38,484 nt of DNA from a virus, in the IMG/VR virus record IMGVR_UViG_3300022853_001252, positions 1 to 38,484 of that record; one strand, written 5' to 3'. Each line of letters starts with the position of its first letter. The stretch's first letter is position 1. The notes below the pieces were generated by a model, which saw nothing but the letters and a program-made list of their open reading frames with translations, was not told the origin of the DNA and searched no databases. Below are positions 1 to 7,666 of this stretch, one piece after another. Both the position numbers and the translations under genes were made by a program.

Positions 1-388
1 GAGAACAAGACGGTGGTGGACAACCGCCACCAGCCCCACTGTTTACATGATCCTGCGTAGCCACAACCTCAACCCTGTTTTCGGAGTCGGCTCCCGCTGG
101 TAGCGGTGCCACACCTTGGACGTTCTCTGGGGAAAATAAAAGACCTGACATCAAGACCGGAACGTGACCGTTGCCCGAAAATAGCGTCGAGTCCCCGGGT
201 GCGTAATCATCAAACCAAACGCACAGACCGCGCTCGGGGTGATCATATATCTCTATTGGTTGCTCGCCGTCGTAATCCCTGCCGTCAGCGTTCGAAACTG
301 TCCAGAAACCAGAGAACAAGGCATCGCTGCCAATGACTACCGCGTCGGAGTTATTGGCGATTTCGGAGTTATTTTGCGCGGTATTCAT
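1..388 (-). CDS. Unknown phage protein, C-terminus cut by the window edge
   Basis: An open minus-strand frame starts at the ATG at 388-386 and runs without a stop to base 1, giving at least 129 residues; the 3' end is outside the window. The visible part starts with an Asn-rich stretch (MNTAQNNSEIANNSD), continues as an acidic, aromatic region (for example GFWTVSNADGRDYDGEQP and LCVWFDDYAPGD) and reaches a Gly/Pro/Cys-rich segment at the edge. I do not recognise a family. Codon use and the lack of stops over 129 codons suggest it is real. The leader has no clear ribosome binding site, as in most genes here. It lies in the same direction as the helicase upstream, after a gap of about 250 bases. 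Confidence 0.7.
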   Translation of the reverse strand, partial: MNTAQNNSEIANNSDAVVIGSDALFSGFWTVSNADGRDYDGEQPIEIYDHPERGLCVWFDDYAPGDSTLFSGNGHVPVLMSGLLFSPENVQGVAPLPAGADSENRVEVVATQDHVNSGAGGGCPPPSCS

Positions 389-410
389 GGTAGGATTTAA
401 GCGTTCGCGC

Positions 411-641
411 TTAGAACCAGCGCCAGTTTTGAGGCATCGTTTGCCATTCAAATCTCATTTGCTTTGCCGCACAACCGCTTGGCCGGTATGCTGGGTCTTT
501 TGCGTAAACTGGGTGGGGTTTAATCGCCAGCCTCCTCACTAAAAGCCAACGGACGGAGCGAACAAGGCGATGATGATACGCCCTTAATCGTTGGAACTTT
601 TGGGGCGTGGCGGTAGTTGGTGGTGATTCTTGCGTGTTCAT
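411..641 (-). CDS. Possible small basic protein (76 aa), uncertain
   Basis: The ATG at 641-639 overlaps the TGA stop of the RecQ-like helicase (ATGA arrangement), the same translational coupling as several certain gene pairs in this window. The product is short and rich in Arg, Trp and Pro, with no recognisable domain. The arrangement is the only positive evidence; composition looks less protein-like than that of its neighbours, so this may be chance. If it is not a gene, 389-637 is non-coding; I see no tRNA in it, only a short palindrome around 400-413. Confidence 0.3.
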   Translation of the reverse strand: MNTQESPPTTATPQKFQRLRAYHHRLVRSVRWLLVRRLAIKPHPVYAKDPAYRPSGCAAKQMRFEWQTMPQNWRWF

Positions 642-2356
642 CGATTCAAGTGTTGTTCCAGAAACGTGTGCTTCATGTCGTCTGACTGGTTCGCGTAAGT
701 CAAAACCAGCTGCAGATCGGCCTCGGCGGACCTAGCCTTGTCGTCGAGCCGTCGGAATGCCTCCGCCGGGATGTCATCGGGTGACAGGCCCAGCCTGAGG
801 GGCTTTGAAGTCGACGGCCTAACCCACTCGATCTTACCGTCGCTGCTCATCTTACGCAGATGGCCGGCTACCGTCTGGGGCGCCCGACTGAGTTGCTCGG
901 CCAGCTCGTCCAAGTTTATCTGAACCCACCCGTCATCCCCTTCCAATCCGATATCATAAATGGCGTCTCGCGCTTTCTTGTCCGTAGGAGTGAGGGACGG
1001 AATGTTCTCAGCGAAACGGACGCGTGACTTGCGTGCGGCACTCTCGTCATTAATGAACATGCGTTCGCCGTGGCAGAAAGCCATTATCGACTGCACCGCG
1101 AATGTATCGACGCCAGCTTGTCGGGCTATGTCGTCACGCTTCGCCGTAATAATACCGCTGGATCCCTCGCGCATACTCTTGGCTGCGGCCCAGAATTTCC
1201 GTATGTCTTCCTGGGACGGACTACCGCATCGGATGAAGTGTCGCTGCGTGCGAACGCCCTCCTTGGTCGGAATAATCGTGCAGAAAGAATCCGCACCGTC
1301 CCGACCTGCGCGCCCGAACTCTTGCGTGTAAGCCACTAGCGTCCCTGGTATGTCGAAGTGGACTACGGACCTAATGTCGCCCTTGTCTACGCCCATACCG
1401 AAGGCGCACGTGGCTACGATGATAGCGTCCGGAGACGCCATGAACTTGTCCTGCTGGTAAGTTCGATCTTTCGTGGACATCTTTCCGTGGTAGAACAGGA
1501 TGTCCCGATCTGTGTAAGACTGCAGGGTGGACGCGTAGAGCTCCACGCGCTTTGTAGTGGACGCGTAAACAATCGTCGCCCCCGGGCAGTTCTCAAGCAA
1601 CCATTGATACTGGTCGGATTGATTTTCGGTGAATAGGGACGACAGGTGCAGGTTAGTCCGTCTCGGGTAGTGGTAGATTAACTCCGCCCCCTCGATACCA
1701 AGACCGGCTCGGCATTCAGCCTCAGCGTCGGACGAGAGCGTAGCTGAGAAAGCTGCGACAACTTTGGGAGCGACGTCCTGAATCATGAGGCCCGCGGACT
1801 TATAGCCGGGACGGAAGGTGTCGGCCCAGTCCGCGAATGTGTGGCACTCGTCGAGGGCTACGAAATCAGGAGGATACTGTCGCACCACGTTAGCCCACTC
1901 CGGGTTGGCGAATCGCTCCGGGGAGACGAGCATAAACTGCAGGTCGCCCGCCGCCCAATCCCGGAGGACCGAAGCGTTGTGCCCGTCAGTCTCGGCGCTG
2001 GATATCGTCGCAGCGGCCAGTCCTTTGCGCTGCATCGAGGTTGACTGATCCCTCATCAGGGCGATAAGCGGGTATATGATGATAGTCTTCCACCCCATGC
2101 ACAACGTGGGGACCACGAAGCATGCGGACTTACCTAAGGAAGTCGGCAGTATCACCACGGAATCTCGGCCCGTCATGATGGATTTGACCGCGCGGTCCTG
2201 ACCTGGTCGGAGGCTTTCGAACCCGAGTTGATTCAGGACGTAGGGCATCTTCTTCATACCCTCTGCATATGCTTTCACTTGACCCATGGTAGCGACTTCT
2301 TTTCTAGATTCGATCTTGATGTCTTTCGACGATGTTTTTTTTACAGCTGGTGGCAT
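638..2356 (-). CDS. RecQ-like superfamily 2 DNA helicase
   Basis: A 572-residue ATP-dependent 3'-5' helicase of the RecQ type, expected to unwind forked or recombining phage DNA. Visible motifs, numbered from the first ATG: the motif 0-like LRPGQDRAV near 49-57, Walker A PTSLGKS at 71-77, the DECH box at 169-172 followed by FADW, motif III FSATL near 205, and motif VI EFGRAGRDG near 340. The Walker A differs from the usual TGGGKS. After the helicase core, a winged-helix-like region resembles RQC; no HRDC domain is evident. The start overlaps the upstream gene by 16 bases; an internal ATG at 2287 (MGQVKAYAEG) is an equally good start, since the 23 residues before it are low-complexity and basic. 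Confidence 0.9.
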   Translation of the reverse strand: MPPAVKKTSSKDIKIESRKEVATMGQVKAYAEGMKKMPYVLNQLGFESLRPGQDRAVKSIMTGRDSVVILPTSLGKSACFVVPTLCMGWKTIIIYPLIALMRDQSTSMQRKGLAAATISSAETDGHNASVLRDWAAGDLQFMLVSPERFANPEWANVVRQYPPDFVALDECHTFADWADTFRPGYKSAGLMIQDVAPKVVAAFSATLSSDAEAECRAGLGIEGAELIYHYPRRTNLHLSSLFTENQSDQYQWLLENCPGATIVYASTTKRVELYASTLQSYTDRDILFYHGKMSTKDRTYQQDKFMASPDAIIVATCAFGMGVDKGDIRSVVHFDIPGTLVAYTQEFGRAGRDGADSFCTIIPTKEGVRTQRHFIRCGSPSQEDIRKFWAAAKSMREGSSGIITAKRDDIARQAGVDTFAVQSIMAFCHGERMFINDESAARKSRVRFAENIPSLTPTDKKARDAIYDIGLEGDDGWVQINLDELAEQLSRAPQTVAGHLRKMSSDGKIEWVRPSTSKPLRLGLSPDDIPAEAFRRLDDKARSAEADLQLVLTYANQSDDMKHTFLEQHLNR

Positions 2357-2820
2357 GATGATAATTGGACTGCGGTTACGACGCTAGTTCTTCCGTCTTC
2401 GGTGACTACGGTGTGGAATATCCCGCGTATGGGGAGATTCCACACCGACCTGATGAACGGTGTGTCTCGTTGGCTCGAAGCGGCAACGAGCCATATGGCG
2501 TCTTTGCCGCTTCGCTGCGTGTCTTTTACGACCCACACTTCCCCGGACGAGCACAGCATCTCGTCAACGAACTCGGAAACCATTCCCGGCTTAGAGTTCA
2601 TGATGCTGTTGGCGACATCCACTTCCCAGGCATACAGGCCGACAACTTCGGACACGAGCATACTTTGATACGGGGGAATTCCGTCCATTTCTGAGTAGCG
2701 CTCGCATACTTCTTCAACGGTCTCTAGAGGGGACACGCCGAGTATGGAGGCTAGAGTGCGGGCTACTCCGGTTCCGGAGGCCTTCACTACCTTGGGTGTT
2801 ATTTTCTTACGTGGTGGCAT
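2341..2820 (-). CDS. Unknown protein (159 aa) between RecA-like and RecQ-like genes
   Basis: The product starts with a basic tail (MPPRKKITPKVVKA), much like the start of the next gene (MPPAVKKTS), and continues as a soluble mixed alpha/beta sequence ending in SSCHQL. I recognise no domain. Its ATG overlaps the stop of the recombinase gene by one base (TAATG) and its end overlaps the RecQ-like gene by 16 bases, so the three are probably co-transcribed and translationally coupled. A role in recombination or repair is suggested only by position. Confidence 0.75.
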   Translation of the reverse strand: MPPRKKITPKVVKASGTGVARTLASILGVSPLETVEEVCERYSEMDGIPPYQSMLVSEVVGLYAWEVDVANSIMNSKPGMVSEFVDEMLCSSGEVWVVKDTQRSGKDAIWLVAASSQRDTPFIRSVWNLPIRGIFHTVVTEDGRTSVVTAVQLSSCHQL

Positions 2821-4457
2821 TACTGTATTGTTGGTGGCTTCTCCTCTGCCTCTCCCTGCTCGTCTGCGGTCGCCTCAACTAGCCCCTCGACCATACCGGC
2901 AATCTCGTCGAGATCGTCGTCATCTTCATCCGGTGGCTTTTCCTCGTCTACCGGCTCCTCGTAGCCTTCAATGCCGAGCGCTGCACCGACGAATTCCAAC
3001 TCGTTCGGGTTTGCGTATAGAGCGGCGTACAACGCCTCGTCGGTGACGGCTACGCATCCAAGCACGTCGCACGTGTAGCGGGGACCTGCGGACATGTTGG
3101 CGGTGTTGACGGTCGTCCCGAGAAGTCCGCGCTTGACCATAAACGAGGCAAACCCGGGGGCGTAGGACAACGGGCGCCCGTAGGTTTCCTTGGTGTCTTC
3201 GTATTTGTCATAGTAAAGCGCGAAGTCGCACTGTCGGAGCTTTGCCCCGTAGCTATTCTTGATCATCGTCAGGCGGACGTTCTGCCCGTATGTGAGTTTA
3301 TCTCCTGACTTTTCCTTAATGTCCCCGACGCCCATCAGCGTGAACCTGTAGGCGCAGAACTGACGGAACGCCCGCCCGCCGATGCGCGTGTCGTTTTTAG
3401 TCTCGGAAGGTGTCATGAATGAAGGTAGGGATTTCTTCATATCGACGCGCTCGTTCTGGTGGTTTACGTAGATCATGACGCAGTTATACTCATCCATGAA
3501 CTCTCCCATCTCTCGCTTAGTGACCTGAGCGTGTTTTGAGTGCCCCATATTGGACCCAGAGAGGGCGTCTTTCGGCGCCTCTTTCTTAGCGTTCGCCGGT
3601 AAGCCCCAGCTTGATCGACCCACGGCCTCCGCGGAAGACTTAAGGCTGGACCAAGGGTCGACCACCACGAATATGGGGTTGCCCTTCGTCTCCGGGTTCT
3701 CGTCGCATCTCTTGCGAAGCTCGGGAACGGTTTGCTTGATCGTGTTGTCACACTCGACAAGCTGTCGGGCGCTGGAGAACTCGATAGTATTCAGGAGAAG
3801 CGCGGCCGTCTTCTTGTTTTTGTGCAGGATCCTGGAGATGTGCTCCGGCTTCATCTGTTTGTTCTCGCACTCGATATAGAGGGAGTAGCAGCCCATCATG
3901 GACGCCCTCCCCAAGAAGTCGAATATCCATGTGGTCTTCCCTACGGAGTCTGGGGCTACCATCTCGATGGCGGTAGGCGTGCGCAGACCGATGCATCCGA
4001 TGACGTTCTGCATGCCGATCTCCTCGAACGGAAAAAGTGTCTTACGTAGCATTGAGGGCGTGTATAAGCGGACGGGCCGCTTGGCGGACCTCTCGTTCAA
4101 GATGTCCATCGTTTTGTTCACGTTCTCCGCCATGCTGTGCAGAACTTTTCCTTGGTTATCGGACGTTATGCGACGCTTGATGGTTTGATTCTTGGAACTC
4201 AAAAGGTCGGGTTTGTAGGACGGTCTTTTCTTGGCTGCCTTTTTGGCTGCCTTTTTAGCGACCTTCTTGGCTGCGACCTTTTTAGCGGCTTTCTTAGCGG
4301 CTTTCTTGGCGGGCACCCTCTTGGCTACCTTATCGTTGGCTGTCTTATCGTTGGCTGCCTTAATGGTTTCGTATATCTTCAATGAGATTTCCGCTGATGT
4401 GGCGGTGGTTTTATTTTCCTCCGGCTCCTTTTCTGAAGTCTTTTCGTTTTCGTTCAT
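2820..4457 (-). CDS. RecA/UvsX-like recombinase with histone-like Lys/Ala-rich N-terminal tail
   Basis: A 545-residue P-loop ATPase of the RecA fold, expected to form filaments on single-stranded DNA and drive strand exchange in phage recombination and repair. The Walker A is APDSVGKT (about 168-175). The Walker B strand is IFVVVD (Asp at about 267), followed by PWSSL, and the NHQNE segment near 345 resembles the RecA L2 approach. The tail at 45-77 is unusual: repeated AAKKAAKK units like the tail of histone H1, absent from ordinary RecA and UvsX, presumably binding DNA non-specifically. The C-terminus is strongly acidic (DEEKPPDEDDDDLDE), as in many RecA-like proteins. It heads a tight run with the 159-aa and RecQ-like genes. 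A DnaB-type ATPase is the main alternative, but RecA fits better. Confidence 0.85.
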   Translation of the reverse strand: MNENEKTSEKEPEENKTTATSAEISLKIYETIKAANDKTANDKVAKRVPAKKAAKKAAKKVAAKKVAKKAAKKAAKKRPSYKPDLLSSKNQTIKRRITSDNQGKVLHSMAENVNKTMDILNERSAKRPVRLYTPSMLRKTLFPFEEIGMQNVIGCIGLRTPTAIEMVAPDSVGKTTWIFDFLGRASMMGCYSLYIECENKQMKPEHISRILHKNKKTAALLLNTIEFSSARQLVECDNTIKQTVPELRKRCDENPETKGNPIFVVVDPWSSLKSSAEAVGRSSWGLPANAKKEAPKDALSGSNMGHSKHAQVTKREMGEFMDEYNCVMIYVNHQNERVDMKKSLPSFMTPSETKNDTRIGGRAFRQFCAYRFTLMGVGDIKEKSGDKLTYGQNVRLTMIKNSYGAKLRQCDFALYYDKYEDTKETYGRPLSYAPGFASFMVKRGLLGTTVNTANMSAGPRYTCDVLGCVAVTDEALYAALYANPNELEFVGAALGIEGYEEPVDEEKPPDEDDDDLDEIAGMVEGLVEATADEQGEAEEKPPTIQ

Positions 4458-4484
4458 AGTAATTTGAGATGGGTAAAAGTTAGA

Positions 4485-4515
4485 AAAGGCCGAGCAGCGG
4501 GGCTGCTCGGCCTTT
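4485..4515 (-). terminator. Rho-independent terminator after the 537-aa gene
   Basis: A perfect 14-bp stem (4485-4498 with 4502-4515) and a 3-base loop. On the minus strand it is followed by TTTTCTAACTTTT, a T-rich tract. It lies 30 bases past the stop of the minus-strand gene ending at 4546 and before the recombinase start at 4457. Confidence 0.85.
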
Positions 4516-4545
4516 GGTAGTAGAGTGCGTGTGCGCTCTCTTGTG

Positions 4546-6159
4546 TTAGTCCAGGAGTAGGATCACCTCATCAAGGAGAGGCTGCGGGACTTGGACGGAT
4601 GCGTCTCCTCCGGTTACTTCGTAGACACGGCGTGCCCAGCTATCAACGGACGCCTTCACGTCCTCGGAGAGTGCGGCGTAAGCGTCGTCGTCAAACGGGT
4701 TGCGGCGGATCTTAAGGATAGCATCCTCCGGGCTTTCCTGGTCGGACCCGCCCATAGGCGGCGGTGTGTCCTCCATAGCAGGTGGCGTGTCCTCCATGGG
4801 CGGCGGTGCATCCTCCGTAGGGCGTGCGATCTCAAACAGACCACACACAGCGATACCTACCCAAGTGGACCCGTCGACGCAAACTTTGTAGTTGTCGGCT
4901 TTCCCGGATTCGTAGACTTGCTGTAGCTCAGCGCAGGTGCGCTTCTTGGGGGCCTCACCTTTAACGCCGGACCAATACTTTTCGCCGCTTTCCTTAGCCG
5001 GGCCAGGATCTGGGGATCTCTCTACAGGAGCTGACGCAGGCGCTTTGTCCACGGGGGCCCCTTGCGCGGGGACGAAGGATTCGGACGCCCCGCCTGTAAC
5101 AGCGGAAAGCGGATCCACGAAGCTCGCCGCGGGCTTAGACGCCGCGGGAGAGTTAGAGATCAACGAGCGCTTGCGGCGCTCAGGAATTTCACAGCGATGC
5201 CCGCACGCCTCTCGGATCATCTCCGTAGTGACCTCCTCCGCGTAGCTGTTCACCATGTATTCCACTTGTTCCTCGTAGGTGGGGAAGTTCCAGTTGTTCG
5301 GGTCGCACAGCGGGAAACGCTTCGCGAGGACATCATCCGTGATGGTCGTCTCCTTTGGACGATCGTCGAGGTATCCCCGAGACTCGGTCAGGCACAGCAC
5401 GTTTGTCTCCGTGTTATCCTTGGCGTCAACCTTGAATTTGGAGACGTGAAACGGAAGCGCCTTCTTAGGGTTGGTGGGGTCTCCGATGAGATAGCGCGGG
5501 TAGTTCGGATCACGAGGCTGCGCGTTACCCTCGTGAAGCCATCTGAGCTGCTCCACGACGTAGGAGTGCGCCGTGCCGGTGTAGAGAAGGACCTGCATAC
5601 GCTTTTCCTTGTTCTTGTTGTCGCTCCCGTAACCGAGAGAAACGTATCGCGACGATCGGTTGGGAACGAGAGCGTCGGTGCGAGCGTCAGGCTTGGACAA
5701 GAAGAAATCTTTCTGGTCTTTGGTGAACTCTTTGTGAAACCTGACCCAGGTTTTGAGATCGTCGAATGCGTCCGCCAACTGATCGCGACCGCATTCGCCT
5801 CCGCCGATCATGTTTCCTCGGTTCTGAGGGGACAGCCAGTGCTCCTTTTTCTCACCCAAGAACGGGTAGACGATGAGGGGGACCGCCCAAGAAGACGGAG
5901 CGAAGTGCCTGCCGTCGTGCGCATCGGTGACATCAGTCCAGCACGGAGCGACGGATGTAGGGAAGGCCTGGTCCTCGGTGTCTAGGTTGTAGTAGTCGTG
6001 CGAAGGGAGGATGATAGTGTCAAGCTGTTCCTTTACGGAGCCGGCGCCGATCATCTCGATGCTGTAGCCGAGTCCACGAAGTTTCTTTGAGAGCAGCGGG
6101 CGATAGTCGCCCTCTCCCCAGATCTTAGTTTCGTCGGTGATTGGAATAAATTTAGCCAT
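4546..6159 (-). CDS. Large unknown protein with Pro/Met/Asp tandem repeats (537 aa)
   Basis: I do not recognise this family. The N-terminal two thirds (1-330) look globular with many aromatic and charged residues. Around 340-400 is a low-complexity Pro/Ala/Ser linker. Near residues 455-475 a short repeat of about seven residues recurs (DAPPPME, DTPPAME, DTPPPMG), and the end is acidic. An acidic tail and a place directly before a RecA-like gene would suit a single-stranded-DNA-binding or recombination mediator protein, but no OB-fold signature is visible, so this is only a guess. The gene has its own terminator (4485-4515) and a hairpin before it (6179-6210), so it is probably a separate, perhaps highly expressed, unit. 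The leader is TAAAAAAAATACTACT with no SD sequence. Confidence 0.85.
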   Translation of the reverse strand: MAKFIPITDETKIWGEGDYRPLLSKKLRGLGYSIEMIGAGSVKEQLDTIILPSHDYYNLDTEDQAFPTSVAPCWTDVTDAHDGRHFAPSSWAVPLIVYPFLGEKKEHWLSPQNRGNMIGGGECGRDQLADAFDDLKTWVRFHKEFTKDQKDFFLSKPDARTDALVPNRSSRYVSLGYGSDNKNKEKRMQVLLYTGTAHSYVVEQLRWLHEGNAQPRDPNYPRYLIGDPTNPKKALPFHVSKFKVDAKDNTETNVLCLTESRGYLDDRPKETTITDDVLAKRFPLCDPNNWNFPTYEEQVEYMVNSYAEEVTTEMIREACGHRCEIPERRKRSLISNSPAASKPAASFVDPLSAVTGGASESFVPAQGAPVDKAPASAPVERSPDPGPAKESGEKYWSGVKGEAPKKRTCAELQQVYESGKADNYKVCVDGSTWVGIAVCGLFEIARPTEDAPPPMEDTPPAMEDTPPPMGGSDQESPEDAILKIRRNPFDDDAYAALSEDVKASVDSWARRVYEVTGGDASVQVPQPLLDEVILLLD

Positions 6160-6178
6160 AGTAGTATTTTTTTTAGAT

Positions 6179-6210
6179 GGAAAGGGCAGACGTGAATGTC
6201 CGCCCTTTCC
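6179..6210 (-). terminator. Intergenic hairpin, weak terminator candidate
   Basis: GGAAAGGGC at 6179-6187 pairs with GCCCTTTCC at 6202-6210. It follows the stop at 6221 of a minus-strand gene. On the minus strand it is followed by ATCTAAAAAAAA and not by a T tract, so termination is uncertain; it may be an RNA stability element for the next message. Confidence 0.5.
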
Positions 6211-6220
6211 GGTTGTTTTG

Positions 6221-6847
6221 TTAGTCTGATTCTGAAGCGATTGCCTGGGCGTCGACTGCCTGCGAAGAGACCGAAGCAGCCTTAGCTCCGGGCTTTATGC
6301 GAACCTCCATTGTGTTCACGCCTACGCTTACGACAGTTCCGGATGATCCGATCTTTGTTCCGGCCGCGAATTCGGTCTCGGCGTTGATCAAAGCGTCCAG
6401 GTCTAACACGAGCTTTTGCAGTAAAGACGCGGTCGTGTTAGGTGGGGTTTTAGTGATGCGACAGACCGCACCGTCTAAGAGCCACTCGACGACTACGGTC
6501 TTGTTTTCGACCTGCGACAAGGCCACCATTTTGTGCGCTAGGACATTCTTGGGTATGATATCGATACCGATGGCCCTGGCTTTATCGTTGTCGTTGTTGT
6601 TGAGGTGCACGTTAAACTGGTGCTTCAGCAAAATGTCCAGACCGTCGGGGGCCTCCCCTTCTTCAGCACTACCCGCCGCATACAAGAAGAGCTCTTTTGT
6701 AGTCGGGTAGTGACACTGGTCGCTTCGAACGTTCGCAAAAGACAGGAGCAGGGTCACAGCTCCGGTTTTGCGATTCTCTCTGAATTCAGGAGCGGTGATG
6801 CGCTGAGCTAGCATGCGCTGCGCTGTCTTTCTTGGTTTAATGATCAT
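6221..6847 (-). CDS. Unknown phage protein (209 aa)
   Basis: The start chosen is the ATG at 6847 (MIIKPRK), because AAGGA lies about 11 bases upstream and the start overlaps the previous gene's end by only 11 bases; the frame also has an upstream start at 6904 (MLLRKL) inside the previous gene. The product is a soluble mixed alpha/beta protein with the segment LLKHQFNVHLNNNDNDKA in the middle and an Ala/Ser-rich acidic end (QAIASESD). I recognise no family. Its place between the zinc-ribbon gene and the recombinase-associated gene suggests a DNA metabolism role, but nothing in the protein shows it. Confidence 0.75.
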   Translation of the reverse strand: MIIKPRKTAQRMLAQRITAPEFRENRKTGAVTLLLSFANVRSDQCHYPTTKELFLYAAGSAEEGEAPDGLDILLKHQFNVHLNNNDNDKARAIGIDIIPKNVLAHKMVALSQVENKTVVVEWLLDGAVCRITKTPPNTTASLLQKLVLDLDALINAETEFAAGTKIGSSGTVVSVGVNTMEVRIKPGAKAASVSSQAVDAQAIASESD

Positions 6848-7331
6848 TACGATGAGAGTCCTTTTCGAACTCGGATCGTAGATTGTCAGCTTCCTTAGAA
6901 GCATTCAAGTGTTTTTGTTGAATTTCCTCAACTAAATCTAAGTTACGACGAGTGGGTATGCGACCATCCCGACAAAACCTCTCATGCTCAAGGATAGGAG
7001 TAGACACTGCGGCCGAGTTGCACTTCGGGCAGTCTGCTATGTGGTAGTGACGCATTCTCTCAAACACGAAGCCAGTTTTCTGCCTGCCGGGGGTCATGAA
7101 ACCCATGAGAGACTTGCACCCAACGCACACTATGCGAGGCATGTTCTCAAACTCGACTCGGCATTCCAAGCACATGAGCTCCGGGTAGTTCACGATCCCG
7201 CTGTACCAAGGCCTAGTGCTCTCGGTCACGTTCAGCTGCTTACCGCACAAGCACGAAGAGTAGCTAGACAGGTTATTCTGGGGGGTGCTCAGCTGCTTAA
7301 GCATCTCGGGCGTTACTGCGGGGAGGTCCAT
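6837..7331 (-). CDS. Small protein with four paired-cysteine zinc-binding motifs
   Basis: A 164-residue protein with cysteine pairs at about C27/C29, C54/C57, C69/C72 and C101/C104 (CLC, CLEC, CVGC, CPKC), enough for two zinc ribbons or one treble-clef pair. A basic helical end (residues 125-164, ending KDSHRNDH) follows. Such proteins in phages often bind DNA or RNA polymerase, or are chaperone-like accessory factors; nothing here decides between these. The start at 7331 has an AAGG element about nine bases upstream, one of few SD-like sites in the window. Confidence 0.8.
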   Translation of the reverse strand: MDLPAVTPEMLKQLSTPQNNLSSYSSCLCGKQLNVTESTRPWYSGIVNYPELMCLECRVEFENMPRIVCVGCKSLMGFMTPGRQKTGFVFERMRHYHIADCPKCNSAAVSTPILEHERFCRDGRIPTRRNLDLVEEIQQKHLNASKEADNLRSEFEKDSHRNDH

Positions 7332-7370
7332 GCGTGCACCTTAATTCGCGCTAGGTAAAGAAGTCAACAG

Positions 7371-7393
7371 CGGGAGAGTTGTAAGCTCTCCCG
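7371..7393 (-). terminator. Hairpin after the small membrane protein gene
   Basis: CGGGAGAG at 7371-7378 pairs with CTCTCCCG at 7386-7393. On the minus strand it is followed by CTGTTGACTTCTTT, a modest T content. It is placed to end transcription coming from the polymerase and small membrane protein genes. Confidence 0.5.
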
Positions 7394-7428
7394 ATGTTGG
7401 ATATATTTGGTTGGTTGGTTGGTTGCGC

Positions 7429-7626
7429 CTAACTGTAACCAGTCAGGCTCGCTACGAAGGCAACGCCTCCGAGACACGCAATGGTTGGTAGCCAGGATAC
7501 GGCCACGGAAGCGATACCGCCAAGAGAGGCGGCGACGGCGGTGGCCGCGAAGGAGACTGCGCATACAAGGAAGGCCGCAAAAGCAACCGCCGAGAGCGCA
7601 CAGACGAGCATCATAAGAATGTCCAT
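7429..7626 (-). CDS. Tiny hydrophobic membrane protein (65 aa)
   Basis: Almost the whole product is hydrophobic: an Ala/Val/Phe-rich helix from about residue 3 to 35 and a second from about 42 to 62, joined by a short turn, with almost no charged residues. This is typical of two-helix small phage membrane proteins such as holins or superinfection-exclusion factors, but it is not near lysis genes and no function can be assigned. It lies 40 bases after the polymerase stop, in the same direction, and is followed by a hairpin. A start without SD is chosen as the first ATG. Confidence 0.6.
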   Translation of the reverse strand: MDILMMLVCALSAVAFAAFLVCAVSFAATAVAASLGGIASVAVSWLPTIACLGGVAFVASLTGYS

Positions 7627-7666
7627 ATCAAATTATTATGACGCAGTCGTAGTCGTAATTGCACGT

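Noticed and set aside
106-542. Plus-strand frames of 69-76 codons at the left edge
   Set aside because: They lie opposite a convincing minus-strand frame (1-388) or in its upstream gap and have no supporting signal.
5062-5985. A 307-codon plus-strand open frame opposite the 537-aa gene
   Set aside because: It is the mirror of a certain minus-strand gene, Arg/Val-rich with no start signal or domain, as expected for antisense frames in this codon usage.
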